NCBI GenBank assembly: GCA_963693365.1
Contig: CAVNZM010000017.1
Span: 4,836,001 to 4,900,000, forward strand
Origin: Amoebidium appalachense
Taxonomy: Eukaryota; Ichthyosporea
DNA length: 64,000 nt
Direction of reading: 5' to 3'
Shown: positions 34,524-50,246 of the stretch, in pieces
How the letters are laid out: every line of letters begins with the position of its first letter
How positions within the stretch are numbered: position 1 is the first letter of the stretch
Notes under the pieces: generated by a model
The model's input: the letters and a program-made list of their open reading frames with translations, nothing else
Told to the model about the DNA's origin: nothing
Database searches by the model: none
Position numbers and translations under genes: made by a program

Positions 34524-35131
34524 ATGTCCCCTCCCTCTCTATTTGACCTTTTTAGAGGTCAGGCATTGGCTGCTCCTGACAGGACCGCTGTCGTTTTTGA
34601 CCGGACGCTGCAGCTGACGGCACATGATGAGACGGAAGGGGAGCTTCAAGTTGAAGCAGTCAAATATGGTGTGCTGTTGTCAAAGGCTCTTGAACTAGCT
34701 AGGGTACTGGAAGAGAAGGTAGGCTGTTTTCGTCAGAGGAGAGAGTTTTGAATACCTGAACTTCTAATCGGACGATAAGGTCTGCTACTTCTCGAACATA
34801 ACATGCTCCTGCTTCAAATTCGTAACTCCTCCTCCGCAGCCACTCCCCCCCCCACCACCACCACCTCTCCCACTCTCCCTCTCCACGATCCCTCCCTCAC
34901 TCCCTCCCTCCCTCCTTCCCCTTTCCCCGGGGCCACCCCTCCTCCCTGCCCCCTTCCCCCCCCCCCCCCCCCCCCCCCCCCCTCTTCCCCTCTTCCTCCC
35001 CTCCATCCCTCTCTCTCTGCCTCTCACACTCTCTTTGTCTCTGCCTCTGAGATTCTCTACGTTTCTCACTCTAGATCTTACTCTCCTCTCTCTCCATCCA
35101 TCCCCCCCCCCTGCCTCTCTTTCCCTCTCCC

Positions 35132-35173
<42 letters not shown>

Positions 35174-35530
35174 CCCCCCTCTCCCTCCCTCTCTCCCCCC
35201 CTCTCTCTCTCTCTCTCTCTCTGTCTCTGTCTCTCTCCCTCTCTCTCTCTTTCTCTCTCCCTCTCCCTCTCTCTTCTCTCCCTCCCTCCCTCCCCTCCCC
35301 CCCTCTCTCTATTTCTCTCTCTCTCTCTCTCTCCCCCCCCCCCCCCCCCCCTCCCCCTCTCTCCCCCTCCCTCACTTACTCCCCGGGTCTCTCCCCCCCC
35401 CCCCCCCCCACCCCCTTCTCTCTCCTCTCTCTCTCTCTTTCTCCCTCGCTCCCTCCCTCCCTCCCTCCCTCCCTCCCTCCCTCCCTCCCTCCCTCCCTCC
35501 CTCCCTCCCTCCCTCCCTCCCTCCCTCCCT

Positions 35531-35584
<54 letters not shown>

Positions 35585-36178
35585 CTCGCTCTCTCTCTCT
35601 CTCTCTCTCTCCGTCCACCCCATCCCTTCCCCCTCCTCTCTCTCTTTGTCTCTCTCTCTCTCTCTCCGCCCCCTCCCCCCCCTTTGGGCCCTCCCTGAGG
35701 ATGGGCTCCGCTTATGACGCATACTGTGCGCATGGCTGATGTTGCATACTTGAATGTTTGCCTTTGCATGTGTCCTGCACCATGCTTCTCATCGTGTATG
35801 CGTACTTCGTACCGTGTTCCGCATTCAAACCCCCCCCTCCTCTCTCTCTCTCTCTGCCTCTCTCTCACTTCCCTCCTGCCACTCCCCACCCAATCCTTCC
35901 CCTCGCTTCCCATCTATTTTTCCCCTCCTTCCCCTCACCCCCCACCTTTTTTTCCCCCTTTTCCTCGTACGACTTGCCCTTCCCTTCTTCCGTCCGTCAA
36001 GCTTTAACGGCTTCTTTAACGGCATCCGACTGCTTCTGTTTTGTGCCGTTAGCCTCTTTTCAACACGCCTCTTCCTCGGCCTTGTTGCCAAAAGGTGTCC
36101 TCTATCTTCTCTCCCCTTCCCCCTCCCCCCTTCCCCCCTCCCCCTCCCCCTTCCTCTCCCCCTGGCCCACCCCTTAGA

Positions 36179-36209
<31 letters not shown>

Positions 36210-36260
36210 CACTGTGTGTGTGTGTGTGTGTGTGTTTGTGTGTACATGTGTGTGTGTGTG

Positions 36261-36301
<41 letters not shown>

Positions 36302-36785
36302 ATGTCAGTAATTCTCAACCCCATTTCACACATGCACAGGTGGGCAGACATCAACCGATAGCCCTTCACATGGAACCCAGTGTGGAGATGGTAACTGCTA
36401 TATTAGGGTAATTGATTTGCCTCACCCTCTTCCCCCCCCCCCCCCCCCCTTCCCCCTTCTCCCCCCCTCCCCCCCCCCCCTCCCCTGCCCTTACCCGGCT
36501 TATAGTGGAATTCGATACTCCTTAGGCGTGTTTTGCAAGATTATCTGCATTGTGCTGTCAGCAATGAATTTATATTCCATACTCTTGCTACACAGTCTCC
36601 CCCTCCCCCTCTCTTCCAACTCTACCTTCTCTGCTCGGAAACTATCACATTCTCCCGTTAGTTGTTACGTTTCATTTGTGTGAGAGCGCACATGTGGGCA
36701 CGTGGGCATGTGCCGGTGTGTGTGGGCGTGTGGGTGTGTGGGTGTGTGGGTGGATGGTTGGTGTGTGAAGCGGGTTTCAGGCAAT

Positions 36786-36823
<38 letters not shown>

Positions 36824-38133
36824 GAAAGGAAAAGCAAGATAGAAGAGAAAAAGAAGAGACAAGAACCACTCGAGAAGGATGTGCTTATCCCCCCTGGATG
36901 ACGTGGGCCCCCCCTGAGGATGGGCTCTGCTTATTATGCATACTCTTTATGTATGGCTTGCATTCTGCATCGTGTTATCCGTTTGTTCTTGTGTACTTCG
37001 TACTTTTTGACGCATTCAAAACCCCCCCCCCCCCCCCCAACACACACACACACACAACCTTCCACCCACCCATCCAAAAAATATATAAAAAAAATATAGG
37101 AGTAAGGAAACAACAAAAAGAAAAAAATAATGGATTTAGACACACCCACAGTGCCCACACACACGAGCTCTATACAACCACGCTCGCACACATGAGAAGT
37201 AGAGGACAGGTAAGCAAAAACTTGCCATAAATCGAGAGATACACATTCGTTTTATGTTTTAGCGGTACCGTACATTTTACCGGTTCGATTTTGGGTTTAT
37301 TTTGTAAAGGGTGAGATATTGTCTATTTCCAATCCTTTAATGCACACATCTTCCCGTTCTCCCCCCTCCTCCCCCCCTCCCCCCCCCCCCCCCCCCCCCC
37401 CCCCCCCTTCTCCTATCGGCCTTTTCTTCATCTATGATCACTCGTTGTCACACCAAAGCCCCTTTTAAGCAGCGGAGAGCTAGTTTGGGCTTTGTAGGCT
37501 ATTTTTTTTCTAAGGGTTCTTCTATCGTCCAGGCCCGGGCCCGGGCAAAAAACGATGATTCAAATAAAGTTGATATGCCATGATTTGTGTCAGGCGTCGC
37601 TCAAAAACCATGAGTGTAGCGCAAAATGTCAACCCCCCCCCCCCCCCCCCCCTCCCTCCCCTCCAAAAAAAAGAATCCCTCCAAAAAAAAGAAAAAAGGC
37701 TATGCACGAACACAGGTGGGGCAGGACCCCATGTGTTAGTCTGTGCGTGTGTTCTGTGTGTGTGTGTGTGTCTCACGGTGTGTGTGTGTGTGTGTGTGTG
37801 TGTGTCTGTGTGTGTTTGTGCGCGCGCGCGTGTGTCTGTCTGTCTGTCTGTGTGTGTTTGCGCGCGCTCGCGCACGCGCGAGTGTGTGTGCATGTGCATG
37901 CATGTGTGTATGTGCGTGTGCGCACACTTTCTCTTCTTCTTCTTGTTTTTTTTTTTTTTGGTGGTGGTGGTGGTGGTTGGGTAGGGGGTAGAGGGGAGGG
38001 GGAGAGGGGGGGTTGGGAGAGAGAGAGAGGTGCTGTAGTCGTAGTGGAGGGAAAGGGAAGGAGGCGGGTAGGTACATACGTGCTAAGAAACATGAAAATG
38101 TGGCCGAGACCCACGGCATGCTATGGTACTCGT

Positions 38134-38183
<50 letters not shown>

Positions 38184-38769
38184 TGGGTATATTCCTCCCT
38201 GCATATCACCTCACATCGTATAATTATGCAATCGCCACCGCTGTCATCGTTGCTGATCTTTTTTCTTTTGGTTGTGTTTCAGATGGAATGTGTAGTAGAA
38301 AGGGGGTGGGGGCGTTGGGGAGCGATGCCGGGGGGAGGGGGGGTCAAAAGAAAAAAGGTGGATTTTTTTTTTTTTTTTAACCGTGTGATTGGGATGGGAC
38401 AGGGTCCTTGCCGCAGGGTGCCATTACATCCCCCTAAACCCAACGTCACCCCCTGCGCACAATGCAAATCTCATCGAAAAATATGAACCGGCAGCACTTC
38501 TGATTGGTCCGCACCAATCCCGTTCGGTCTTGCCGCCGCTTTTGGAAATCGACTCCACCAACAATGGCTGTGATTGGTCGATTTGCCAATCTGGATTGTG
38601 TGGGGACCTGTCCTTGTTCGTTTCTGCCCCTCAACCAAAGGACTGGGCAGGTATGAGTGGTGGTGGTGATGCAGGCCCGTGGTGGGTGGGTGCATGGATT
38701 TTTTTTTTTTTCGTCCTTTTTTTTTTTTTTCCCTTCTTGGGTGGGTGGGGTTGGGGGTGGGGGGTGGTT

Positions 38770-38820
<51 letters not shown>

Positions 38821-38929
38821 GGGGGGGAAGGGGGAAGGAGGGGAGGAAGGGGAGGAGGGTTGTGGGGTGTTTTGGGTGGGTGGATGGGCGGGTGTTGGTC
38901 GTGTGTGGGTGGGTGGTGGTGGTGGTGGT

Positions 38930-38962
<33 letters not shown>

Positions 38963-39093
38963 TGGGGTGCCCAAGAATGGGATACGTGTGTGTATGGGGT
39001 GGGTGGCTGTGGGTGGGAAACCGAGACAGAGAAAAGCGGCGGGGGGAAGGGGGGGATGGGGGGGATGCCACACCATGGTCACTGGCGATTATG

Positions 39094-39139
<46 letters not shown>

Positions 39140-39173
39140 GCACACACGACGCGCATGCACGCACGCACGCGCG

Positions 39174-39204
<31 letters not shown>

Positions 39205-39347
39205 ATACATACACACACATTCACACACACACAGACTCTGCCGGCCTTGCCTACATCATGACCACATCAGGGACTACAGGCACACCCACACCCGTACGTG
39301 TGCCCCATGCATCTATTTATAGAAACGTTGTGGAGGTAAGAGTTTTA

Positions 39348-39413
<66 letters not shown>

Positions 39414-41552
39414 ACCCCCCCCCCTCCCCCCCCCCCCCCCCCCCCCCCCCCACCCCTCCCCCCTCTGCTCACAAGAAAAATGCACAAAAAACGCATCCCC
39501 CCCCCCCCCCCACCCCCTCGCTTCCTCCCCCTTCAAACCCCCCCCCCTCCCCCCCCCCCCAAAAAAAAAGAAGAAGAAAAAACAACCCCCCCACCCGCCT
39601 CCCCCCTGGCTTCCTCCATTCCCCCCGGCCCCCTCTCCCTCCCCCTCCTCTTCTTTCTCCCTCTTTCCCTCGTCTATTGCTAAAAAACGTGCCCCCCTCC
39701 CCGACCCACTTCATTCATTCCCTTCCAAATAGAAGATGATCTGTTTAAACTTTCCAGTGACGGGTGCACACTAAGCACACGTAAGTACATGTATATTCAT
39801 GTACACAAACATATTTACACAACACTTTTTTTTTTTTTTTTTTTTTTTTTCCCTCCCCGATTAGCAGGTGACATACAGGCTCACACACAGAGAAAGACAG
39901 GGACATTGTGTCTGAAATCATATTCTCGTTCACCTTTTCCCGACCGCCGACTCTCCATTTCCCTCCAGCTCGCGCTTTCATGCACTTATGTGCATGCACA
40001 TGCATGACATTGTATGTTCATATACATAAACACACTCAGCACAAGCACACAAACACACGCACACCTGCAATTCAACACACACGTGCGCACGCGGGTGTGT
40101 GCACACACACGCACACACACATTGGGAGAGGCAGAAATATGCACGCACACGCGCGCACACACACACACCACACGCACATACAGGGCGTCGGACATACCAC
40201 CCGCAAATGCATATCTGCACATATTTGCAATGGCTGTTTTATCATTGATGATCTTACCTGCAACCAATCAGATGCGAAATCTTCTCCACCTTGACCAATC
40301 AGATGTCGTCCTGATGACTGCCCCATATACATTCGATCCTTCCGTCATTGGTCCCCCCTCCCCCCTCCCCCTCCCGTCGTCCCCCCCCCCCCCTCCTCTC
40401 CCCCCCCCCCCTCCCCCCGGCTTCCCCCACCTCGGCCTATTCCCCATTCACTCACCTCCTTTGGGCTGCCCACCCATTCATAAGTGTTGAATAGAAACGT
40501 TAGAGAGAATGATAGATAAGAAAATATTCCCTTTGTGTTCACGAAACTAGGAGCCGAATAATGCGAAAGCTTGCTAAAATGAAAGAAACAGGAAACCTCC
40601 CCTATGACTTAGTTTCTCTTTACCAAATTGAAGCCCCTAAGCGGTGATCTTGGTGATATTCATAATTTTAAGTGACGTTATTTTGTCTCTTTAAACCCGT
40701 CTTTTAAAGGCTACGTTGCATTTGTTTTAGTGTGTTTTTCACAATGGCCTATTTCTCATGTCAGAGAGAGAGAGGGGGGGTGCGAGGGGAGTGGGGTGGG
40801 GGGGGGGGGGGGGGGGGGGGGGACGGTTAAGAGGGAGTAATGGGTTGAGAGAGGGTGGCAAGAAGGTGGAGAAAAAGGAGGGGAGAAGGGGGAGGGAAGG
40901 GGGTTAGGGGGGGGGGACGGGGGGGGGGGGGGGGGAGGGGGGGGAGTTCAATGAGCAGGTGTGTGGCCCACGTTTGTACTTATACCCGTCACACTGAAAC
41001 ATTTTCACATGTGCAAGCATGCACTCTTCCTAACCGCCACGTTTTTATGTTCCGTCACCACAGATATTTTTGCCCCCCTCTCGTGCGGTGCCACCCTATT
41101 GGTCCTTTCCAACCACATCCGCGCTGCCCCACGTCTCTGTTACGAAGCTTTGCTTCGTAACAGAGTGAGTTGACCCCCCCCCCCCCCCCCCCCCCCCCCC
41201 TTCCCCTCCCCCCCCCCCCCCCCCCCCCACACTACCACCACCAGGGATACACCACCCACCTACCTAACCACTAACACCCTTTCAGTCCTCTTCCCCTGCC
41301 CCCCCCCCCCCCCCCCCCCCCCTCCATCATCCCCCCCCCCCCCCCCCCCCCCCAACAGGTCACATACAGATTTCGAAGCATCTAATATTGGCACCATGTT
41401 TGGTCGTTTCTCCTCGGCGCTTCATTCACCGTCACCCCCCCCCTTCCCCCCACCACCACCACGTCCTTTGTTTGCATAACCCCCGCTTACTTCCGTTTCT
41501 CTCCCACCATTCTTGACTCTTCTCCCCCCTTTCCCCCCCCCCCCCCCCCCCC

Positions 41553-41605
<53 letters not shown>

Positions 41606-43002
41606 CCCCCCCCACATCCTACACAGACACACCACCACCACCACCCGGTGAATACTCTTTGTGTGTGTGCTTTGCAATGTCCTCGTTGTGATGTCCGTTG
41701 TCTGGATACCACGTAGCACGACCCTCCCACCTACACACCCCAAAATGCACAAACACAAACACTCAAACACCACACGTAAACAGAGACGTAGAGCCCCACC
41801 GACACCCAAGGCACCCACACCCACACAACCCACACACACAGGCAGCATGCCCAACCTGCAGACACACACATAGAACAAACCAACCATGCAACCCTAGACT
41901 CTTAGATCATTACACCATAGCCACCCAATATGTACAACACCATATACTATTAGGCAGCCACCCACCACCACCAGACCCCACCATACACCACTATCCCCCG
42001 TAAACCCACCCACACCACACCACACATTCCACCACTCTAGATAAACCAATGAGAGCCCAGATTTCAAGTTTATTCGTAGGTTCTGAGTGGAGGGGAAGCC
42101 TGGTGCTACCCACCGGCGTGGCTGGGGTTGATACCCTGGGCAAAGTGTGTACATATAGTTAGGATTGTTATAGGTGTGTTAGTTTAGCTAATAGCATCGT
42201 AGCACCCTAGCTAGAGTACTGTCGGTGCTGGGTGAAAGACGTTAGTTCCCCCTGAGGGCCCCTAGGGGCACCTCCGGGAACAAAACGGGATAAAGTAAAA
42301 AAATGATGTCCGTTGTGTACTAGTGTGTACGTCGTACTCTGTCACACATTCTAACCACCCCCCTCCCCCCCTTCCACCACCTCCCCCCCCCCCCCCCCCC
42401 CTTTAGGTCAGTGTTCTCCACTGCACCCCCGTGTTTCTTGCAAGGTTCGGTACTAATTCCATCCACCAACTGCTCACTCCAAATGGCCCAATCAAAACTG
42501 TCGCATTGGTTAGTGACAATTTCCCCCCCTTCCCCCCCCCCCCCCCCCTTTTCCCCCCCTTCCCCCCCCCCCCCCCCCCCCCTTCCCCTCCCCCCCGCCC
42601 CCCTTCGCCATTTTCTTCCTTGGTATACCCCACCTTCCATCTCTCCCTCCTTTCTCATCATTCACCCCTCTCCCCCCCCCCCTTTTTTTTTTTGGTTCGA
42701 TCGATCCCGCCCCTGCTGGCTTCTTCTTTTTTTTTCTTATCCTTTCTTTCTTTTTTTTTCTTTCTTTTTCTTTTCTTTTCGTTTTTTTTTTGATAGCCGG
42801 CCCCATATTGTAACATGAAGTCCCGTGCAAGATGTTCAGCAGTGCCCCCTTGTAACTGCCCCTTTTCGCTGATGACAAGCAGGCACACACACACCTGTGT
42901 GTGTGCACACTAGTATTCCCGTGGCCACCCACCCACATCCCGCACGCGCACACACACACGTACACATGTGACACATGCATGCATGCGCGCATACAATTGC
43001 AG

Positions 43003-43093
<91 letters not shown>

Positions 43094-43386
43094 ACGGACA
43101 CACAGAACCTACAAACTAATCTGCCGATTTGTGCAAACACTAATAGGTGTTCTGCGAACCAACTACCCAGCAAGGCAAATTAAGGGTTGTTCCTTCCTTC
43201 CCAGTCCCTACTTTTTTAGTTGTAGTAAAAGAAGGTCGGATTACCGATGGCTGTGTGCCTAACGTGCCTGCCTCAGGGTGGAGAGAAATTTCCATCAAAG
43301 AGTCAGTGGCAACGATGGGTACCTGCCGGTAAAATGCTGCTCTCCCCCCCCCCCCCCCCCTCCCCTCCCTCCCCCTCCCCCTCCCC

Positions 43387-43423
<37 letters not shown>

Positions 43424-44588
43424 CTCCTCCCCCCCCTCTCCCCCCCCAGCCCTCTATCCGCACCCCCACCCCCCTACCCATCTACCCACCCACCCACCCA
43501 CCCACCCAACCCCTTTCCCGGGACCCTCCCCTCCTGATAATGTGGTCTGTTCAAGAGTATTTTTACTTACACAAATTCTTGCTGTGTTTTTTGTCTTTGT
43601 GATGTCTGAATGCCTTTTGTTTCATGTTTGTTGCTGTTAGTTCGCCCTCTGATGGATACATCTCTCCCCTCCCCCTCCTCCCCCCCCTCCCCCCTTCACC
43701 CTTCTTCCCCCCACCCCCTCCCCTTTTCCAATCTCCCATACCCTCAACCCCCGGCCAAATCTCCCTTCTTCTCTTATCCCTTCCCCTTCCCTCTTCCCCA
43801 CAACAATAACCCCCCCCCCCCCCCCCCCCCCCCCCTCCCCCCCCCCCCCCCTCCCCCCCCCCCCCCCCCCCCTTATACACACCCTCACACTCAGACACAA
43901 ACACGCTGCCCACTCCCTCCCTTCTTCTCAGCATTATGTTCACGGTTTTGATTGGTTGCCAAGGGCCTAAGGCCTTACCTGATTGGTGAGTTTCATGCAG
44001 CCAGTACTGTCCGTATTTTCAACGTCTACGGCACCACCGAAGTCTCCTGTTGGGCCACGGCAACGACTTTGAACCTAAACCCAACAAGTGTATTGACCCC
44101 TACTACCCGTCCCCCCCCCCTCCCCCCCTCCCCCCCTCCCCTCCCTCCCCCCTCCCTCCCTCCCCCTTCCCCCTCTCCCCCCACGCCCCAAACACACACA
44201 CAATGGTGCACAGGGTTGCTCATGCACACACATGAGCACTTCACACACGAACGCTACACATAACACTCAAACATGCACGCACACACGAATACATACGTGC
44301 ACCCACGAAGACACACAACCATTCCCTCCCCCCCCCTCTCCCTCCCCTCCCCCCATCCCCTTCCCCCCTCCCATCCCAGCCCCCCCCCCTCTCCCCCTTC
44401 CCTCCCCCGGGTGTCCCCCAGCCACCACAACAGCGCTCATTGGAAAAGTGAGTCCACATTAGTTACCCATTTCACCACCTTCTTCTCTGGGCCCACACTA
44501 ACACACGCGTGCTCACACGCGGACACAGAGGTACATAGGCACAGGAGCGTACAAACACACACATACATGCGCGCGCACACACACACAC

Positions 44589-44663
<75 letters not shown>

Positions 44664-44769
44664 CACATACGCACGCACACGCACACGCACACGCACACAC
44701 GCACACGCACGCGCACGCACACGCACACGCACACACACACACGCGCACGCGCACGCGCACGCGCACGCG

Positions 44770-44818
<49 letters not shown>

Positions 44819-46662
44819 GCGCGCGCGCACACACACACGCACACACACAGTGCACGTCTTCTATATGCCAAGAGCATGTGGATGACACACACATCGGCCA
44901 GCCGTTGCCATCGATTGAATTGATGGTACCCCCCCTCCCCCCCCCTCCCCTCCCCCCCCCCCCCCCCCTCCCCCCTCCCCCCTCTCCCCCCCCCCCCCCC
45001 CCCCCCCCCCTCCCCCTCCACCCTCCCCCCGCCGGCGTGCCCAAAGATAAAAAAACACCCTACGCCCACCATATTTCCCTTTCATGATACCACACATCAC
45101 ACATTAGACTCGGGTGTACCCCCCCCCCCCCCCCCCCCCCCCTTTTGACCTCAACACCATATACACGTGCTTTGCGGTCGATGTGTTTGTAAACCAGACA
45201 CCAGAAACATACGCACACACTGGCAAAAAGAGGACAACACTGGTGGCAGCGCAGACGGGTGGGGGGGGGCGGGTGTGTGTGTGTGTGTTTGGGGGGAAGG
45301 TGGGGGGGGAGGGTAAGGGAGCAGAGTAGGTGATGTTTTGGATATAGTCAATGACACGACCTTAATGTCAAATCTCACAGAATAATGGCATTTCGGACTG
45401 GCTGAGTTTGTAGCGGTGGTCATTCCCCTGAAAAGCTCTTTTTTGGTCGTGAAACTTATATTTCCTGAAAGTTCAGATGATAATTTTTACTATGTTGTTT
45501 TGTAAAAATAATAGTCTTGCAGGCAGCGCTGCAGTCAAAATAGTTTGCCGGCAAGGTGACAAAACTTACCTTTTATGGTTAGCCACCTGCCAAAAATAGC
45601 GCGTAAATATTTGGCTAATTTTGATTGGGTACCACCTTCCATCATGCCAAATCTCACAGGTAGTCGATGAAAACGGAGAACCAATAGAAGCTCAAAATGA
45701 GGGTGAGGGCCTGCTTTTTATTGGTGGAGAGGGTCGATCATGCTGGATTGGGGACGAATCGGTGGGAACGGAGACACCAAAGTGGAGACGCACGGGGGGT
45801 AGGTGGTTGGGAGGGTTTTCACGGGCTTTCACACGTTTTCCCACACGTTTTCCCACTTTCCCACACGTTTTCCCACACGTTTTCCCACTTTCTTCATGAT
45901 CATCGAGCAAAACGCGGATTTTTTGCCTTTTCAGCATGACTCGATATTCTTAAGATCAATCTTGCGCAGTTCTGTATAGGGGAGGGGAAAGAGGGAAAAC
46001 AAGGGGGGGGGGGGGGGGGGGGATAGAAAAAAGAGGAGGGATATTGGAAAATAAGGATGCTCATTGCTTCGTTTTCTTCATAATTGCCCCATTGGCAGGA
46101 ATCGCACCTGTTCTTTGTCAGCCTTATCTTTGTCACCCTTACTTTTTCCCGACACGGCCCGACACTTACCTATAGAACAACCTACAGTCACTTGGCATTT
46201 TTCGTCAAAATTGCATTTTAACTTTGTGTGTCATTCTGTGTGATATGTGCGCTGTTTTGCCACCTGTCTGTCCCTCTATTTTTTTTAATAAAAAATAAAA
46301 AAATAAAAAATAAAAAATTCGCCTTTGCCTTTCTAAAAGATCATGGATAAATACTGACTTGAGATATGGTACTCGTGTACCCAACACTTTGGTAGCTTGT
46401 TTTTATCATCAGATGTTGCGCATGTGTGTATATACACCTTTTTTTTTTAAACGGCCTGGTTCTATTGTCCAATTTCGTACTTGTTTGTATAACAAATTTT
46501 TACGGCCCGTTTTTATTGGCAGATGTGGTTGTTAAATGCGGCACGTGTGGCCGCATATACTATGTGGGGAGGAAGGACGGACAGATTAAGCGGAGGGGCC
46601 ATCGCATGCACCCAGCCACCGTGGATAGAGTTATTATGAGCACGCCGGGTGTGCCTGTGATG

Positions 46663-46693
<31 letters not shown>

Positions 46694-46885
46694 GGGGGGG
46701 AGGGGAGGGAGGGGGGGGGAGGGGAGGGAGGGGAGGGGGAGGGGGGGGGGGGGGGGGGGGGGGGAGGGGGGGGAGTTTTTCTTTGAGTGTGTGTGTTGGG
46801 GGGGGAAGAGGGGAGGTGTGTGTGTGGGGGGGGGGGGGGGGGGGGGGTGAGTGTTGGTGCGTGTGTGGGGGGGAGAAGGGGGTGG

Positions 46886-46946
<61 letters not shown>

Positions 46947-47291
46947 GGGTGTGTGTGTGTGTGTGTGCGTGTGTGTGTGTTTGTGGTGTGTGTGTGTGTG
47001 TGTGTGTGCACGCGAGTGTGTGCATGTGCATGTGCGTGTGCATGTGTGTGGGGGGGGGAGGGGGGGGGAGGAGGGGGAGATGAAGGGAGTGGTTGGTCGT
47101 GTGTGTTTGTGTGAGTTTGTGTGTCTGTGTGTGGGGGGGGGGGGGGGGGAGGGGGGGCACATGGGTGTGGGTGTGGGTGTAGGTGTTGGTGTGGGTGCTT
47201 ATGGGTGTGTGCATGTGTGTATGTGTGTATGTGTGGAAGGGAAGAGGGGGCGAAGCGGGGAGGGGGAGGGGGGGGGGGGGGCTCGTGTATG

Positions 47292-47334
<43 letters not shown>

Positions 47335-47996
47335 GTGCATGCTACCTCGCCTATGTGACTGTAAGCACAACTCTACGTGCCCACGTGTGTGTAAGCCACC
47401 ATTGCTGCAGAAAACTATTTCTACATTTCGCAAAGTTCAACGTTGTACAGAAGTTCCAGAGTCACACACGCGAAAATTCCGCCTTTATAAACACTGCTAT
47501 CTGTCTTTGTTTATAATGACCCCTTTCCCAGGCATCCAGTGTGATCCATCACGTCACGGGGGATCCGCTCACGGGGGATCTTCTGTTGGCTTTTGTAGTA
47601 TTGGATGGTCAACCACAGGTACCAGCCCCCCCTCCCCCCTCCCTGCCCCCTCCCCCCGCCCACGCGCCTGCCGCCGCCACGGAAAATCTGCATTTCGTTG
47701 CAAGCCGTAAATCTTTACTTCGTACTCGATGTCACGTTCTAACCCAACCTCTTCACTTCTCTCCAACCTCCCCCCCCCCTCCCCCCCCCCCCCCCCCCCC
47801 CCCCGGCTTCCCGCCATCCACCCTATCCAACCCCCAGGGGGGAGGGGGGGGGGGGGGGGATGGCTTCTCCTTTCTCCTTTTCCTTTCCGCGTGAAAGCTA
47901 ACCCTCCTGAGGAGACCCCCTCGTGCATGTATGGCCACACGCACACACACAGAATTTGTGTGCACCTCTGTAACCGTGGGTGCATGCACACGTGTA

Positions 47997-48055
<59 letters not shown>

Positions 48056-49153
48056 GCACAAAGTCAAACACAACCACCCACCCACCCACACATACACATG
48101 ATGAAGTGATGACATCAAGGCCTCCTATAAGTAAACTTATAGCAGACCTTGGATGACATCCCTAACATCCCCTCCCCCCCCTCCCCCCCCCCCCCCCTCC
48201 CTACACCCTGCTCGGGCGGTGGAAAATATCAGCACATTTGGATCCCATTAAGCCCTCACACTGTGACGAGAATAAGGTTTTTGCATCATCATGTAAGAAC
48301 CCCCCCGCTCCCTTCAATCGACAGTTCTGTTGAATTTTTACAATTTTAAAATCATCTGACTGTTTTCTCTCCAAACCTTGCAGGAGGCACATGCAGCCAT
48401 CCAATCACACGTGGCCAGGTCCCTCCCCTCCCACTGCCACCCAGATGACGTCATCCTCCTCCCTTCCCTCCCCACCAACACCAACGGGAAGGTCGACAGC
48501 GGGGCACTATTGTTGCTATGGAAGAGCCAATCAAAACAAACGGTTAAAAAATTTAACGGCGACATGCAATTGGATAAACTCGACGATGATTATAGTAACC
48601 ACGCTATCCAATCGGAATGGACGACACGCGCAAGTTTGACCAATGAGCAAACTGCTGAAGGAACCATTTGTGGAAACGGCACTCACAATGATGAATCCTC
48701 ATTTGGGAAAGAAGAAACAAGCGAGTTTGTGTGGTCGGTGTTGATCGCAGCGCTCCAAAAAAGGAAACCGATTAGCGGTCTTTCGATACCTTCACCCAAT
48801 CAATCGAACATGAGAACTGGGAGGAAATCCGAAATACAGGATAATCGCGAGATAGCAGATGCCGATTCAAGTCGCCACCAGATCGCTAATCGGTACCTTA
48901 TGGCAGAGGGGTACACGTCGTTTGATGTTGTTGCGGTGTGCCAGGCTGTATTTAGCGGCCTGGGATTGGTGGAAAATTACGATGTCACCCTGCAATCATT
49001 GGTCGATATAGCACTGCACCAACCAATAGGAAGTGTGGTGGCATGGGGGGTGGAGAGGATACAAGAAAACCGCACATGTTGTGGGGAGGTATGTTTTCTG
49101 TTTGGCGGATGGGAACAAAAGGTGTGTTCTTGTCTGTCAGAGTGTGTGCGTGT

Positions 49154-49193
<40 letters not shown>

Positions 49194-49218
49194 GAAAAAG
49201 GGTGTGGGATATTGGTGT

Positions 49219-49288
<70 letters not shown>

Positions 49289-49315
49289 CTTGCGTGAATG
49301 CGTGTTTCTTGCGTT

Positions 49316-49404
<89 letters not shown>

Positions 49405-49890
49405 ATGTGTGTGTGTGTGTGTGTGCGCGCGCGCGCGCGCGTGCCTTGTGCGTATGTGTGTGCGTTCGCGTGTACTGGCGCACACATGCCATGTGTGTGC
49501 ATGCGTAGCAAGGAGTGTCGCATCCCAGTGTACATGTGTGCCTCTTCCCACATCTGTATCCTATGCACCCTCCTACGGGCACACTGATATCTCATATTCA
49601 TATTGGTGAAAATGTCGGTTTATACCCACCGGTCTAGTAAAGAGCCTAAAAGAAGAAAACCAAGGTGGCCCCCGAGGGGCAAAAGGAGGGGGGGGGGGGG
49701 GGGGGAAGGGAGAAAGAGGGGGGTTTGTTTTTTCCCCCTCCCCCCTCCAGTTTTTGTAGTTTCAAAGGCCAATCTGTGTGCTGATTTATATGTACTTGTG
49801 CTCCGATAATGTAGTTAAGACCTATAATCACCCACACAACCACCCACAAATGCATGCATCCAAACACGGGCCAGTACGCATACACACATG

Positions 49891-49936
<46 letters not shown>

Positions 49937-50170
49937 CTGCACCGCGCCCTGCCAGTTCCAACGACGACCAAGAAAAACCAACCACTCTCATCGATACCAA
50001 CCCGTCCAACGACTCCATTGGTTCTTTATCACGTGATCTAGAGGAGGGTAAAACGATCAAGCGAAGGAGGATAGATGAGGCCATTATCGGCCGTCAAGTG
50101 GTCAATAAGGGAGAATGCCTCCAAGTGGAAAACCGGCAAATAGATGGAAAGGTGTGTGTGTGTGTGTGCG

Positions 50171-50246
<76 letters not shown>

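Noticed and set aside
41357-41440. Possible AASDH exon starting CAACAG|GTCACATAC
   Set aside because: It meets a stop after eight codons in the required phase. Exon 42407-42508 ([18 protein letters not shown]) fits the family and the phase directly after exon 6.
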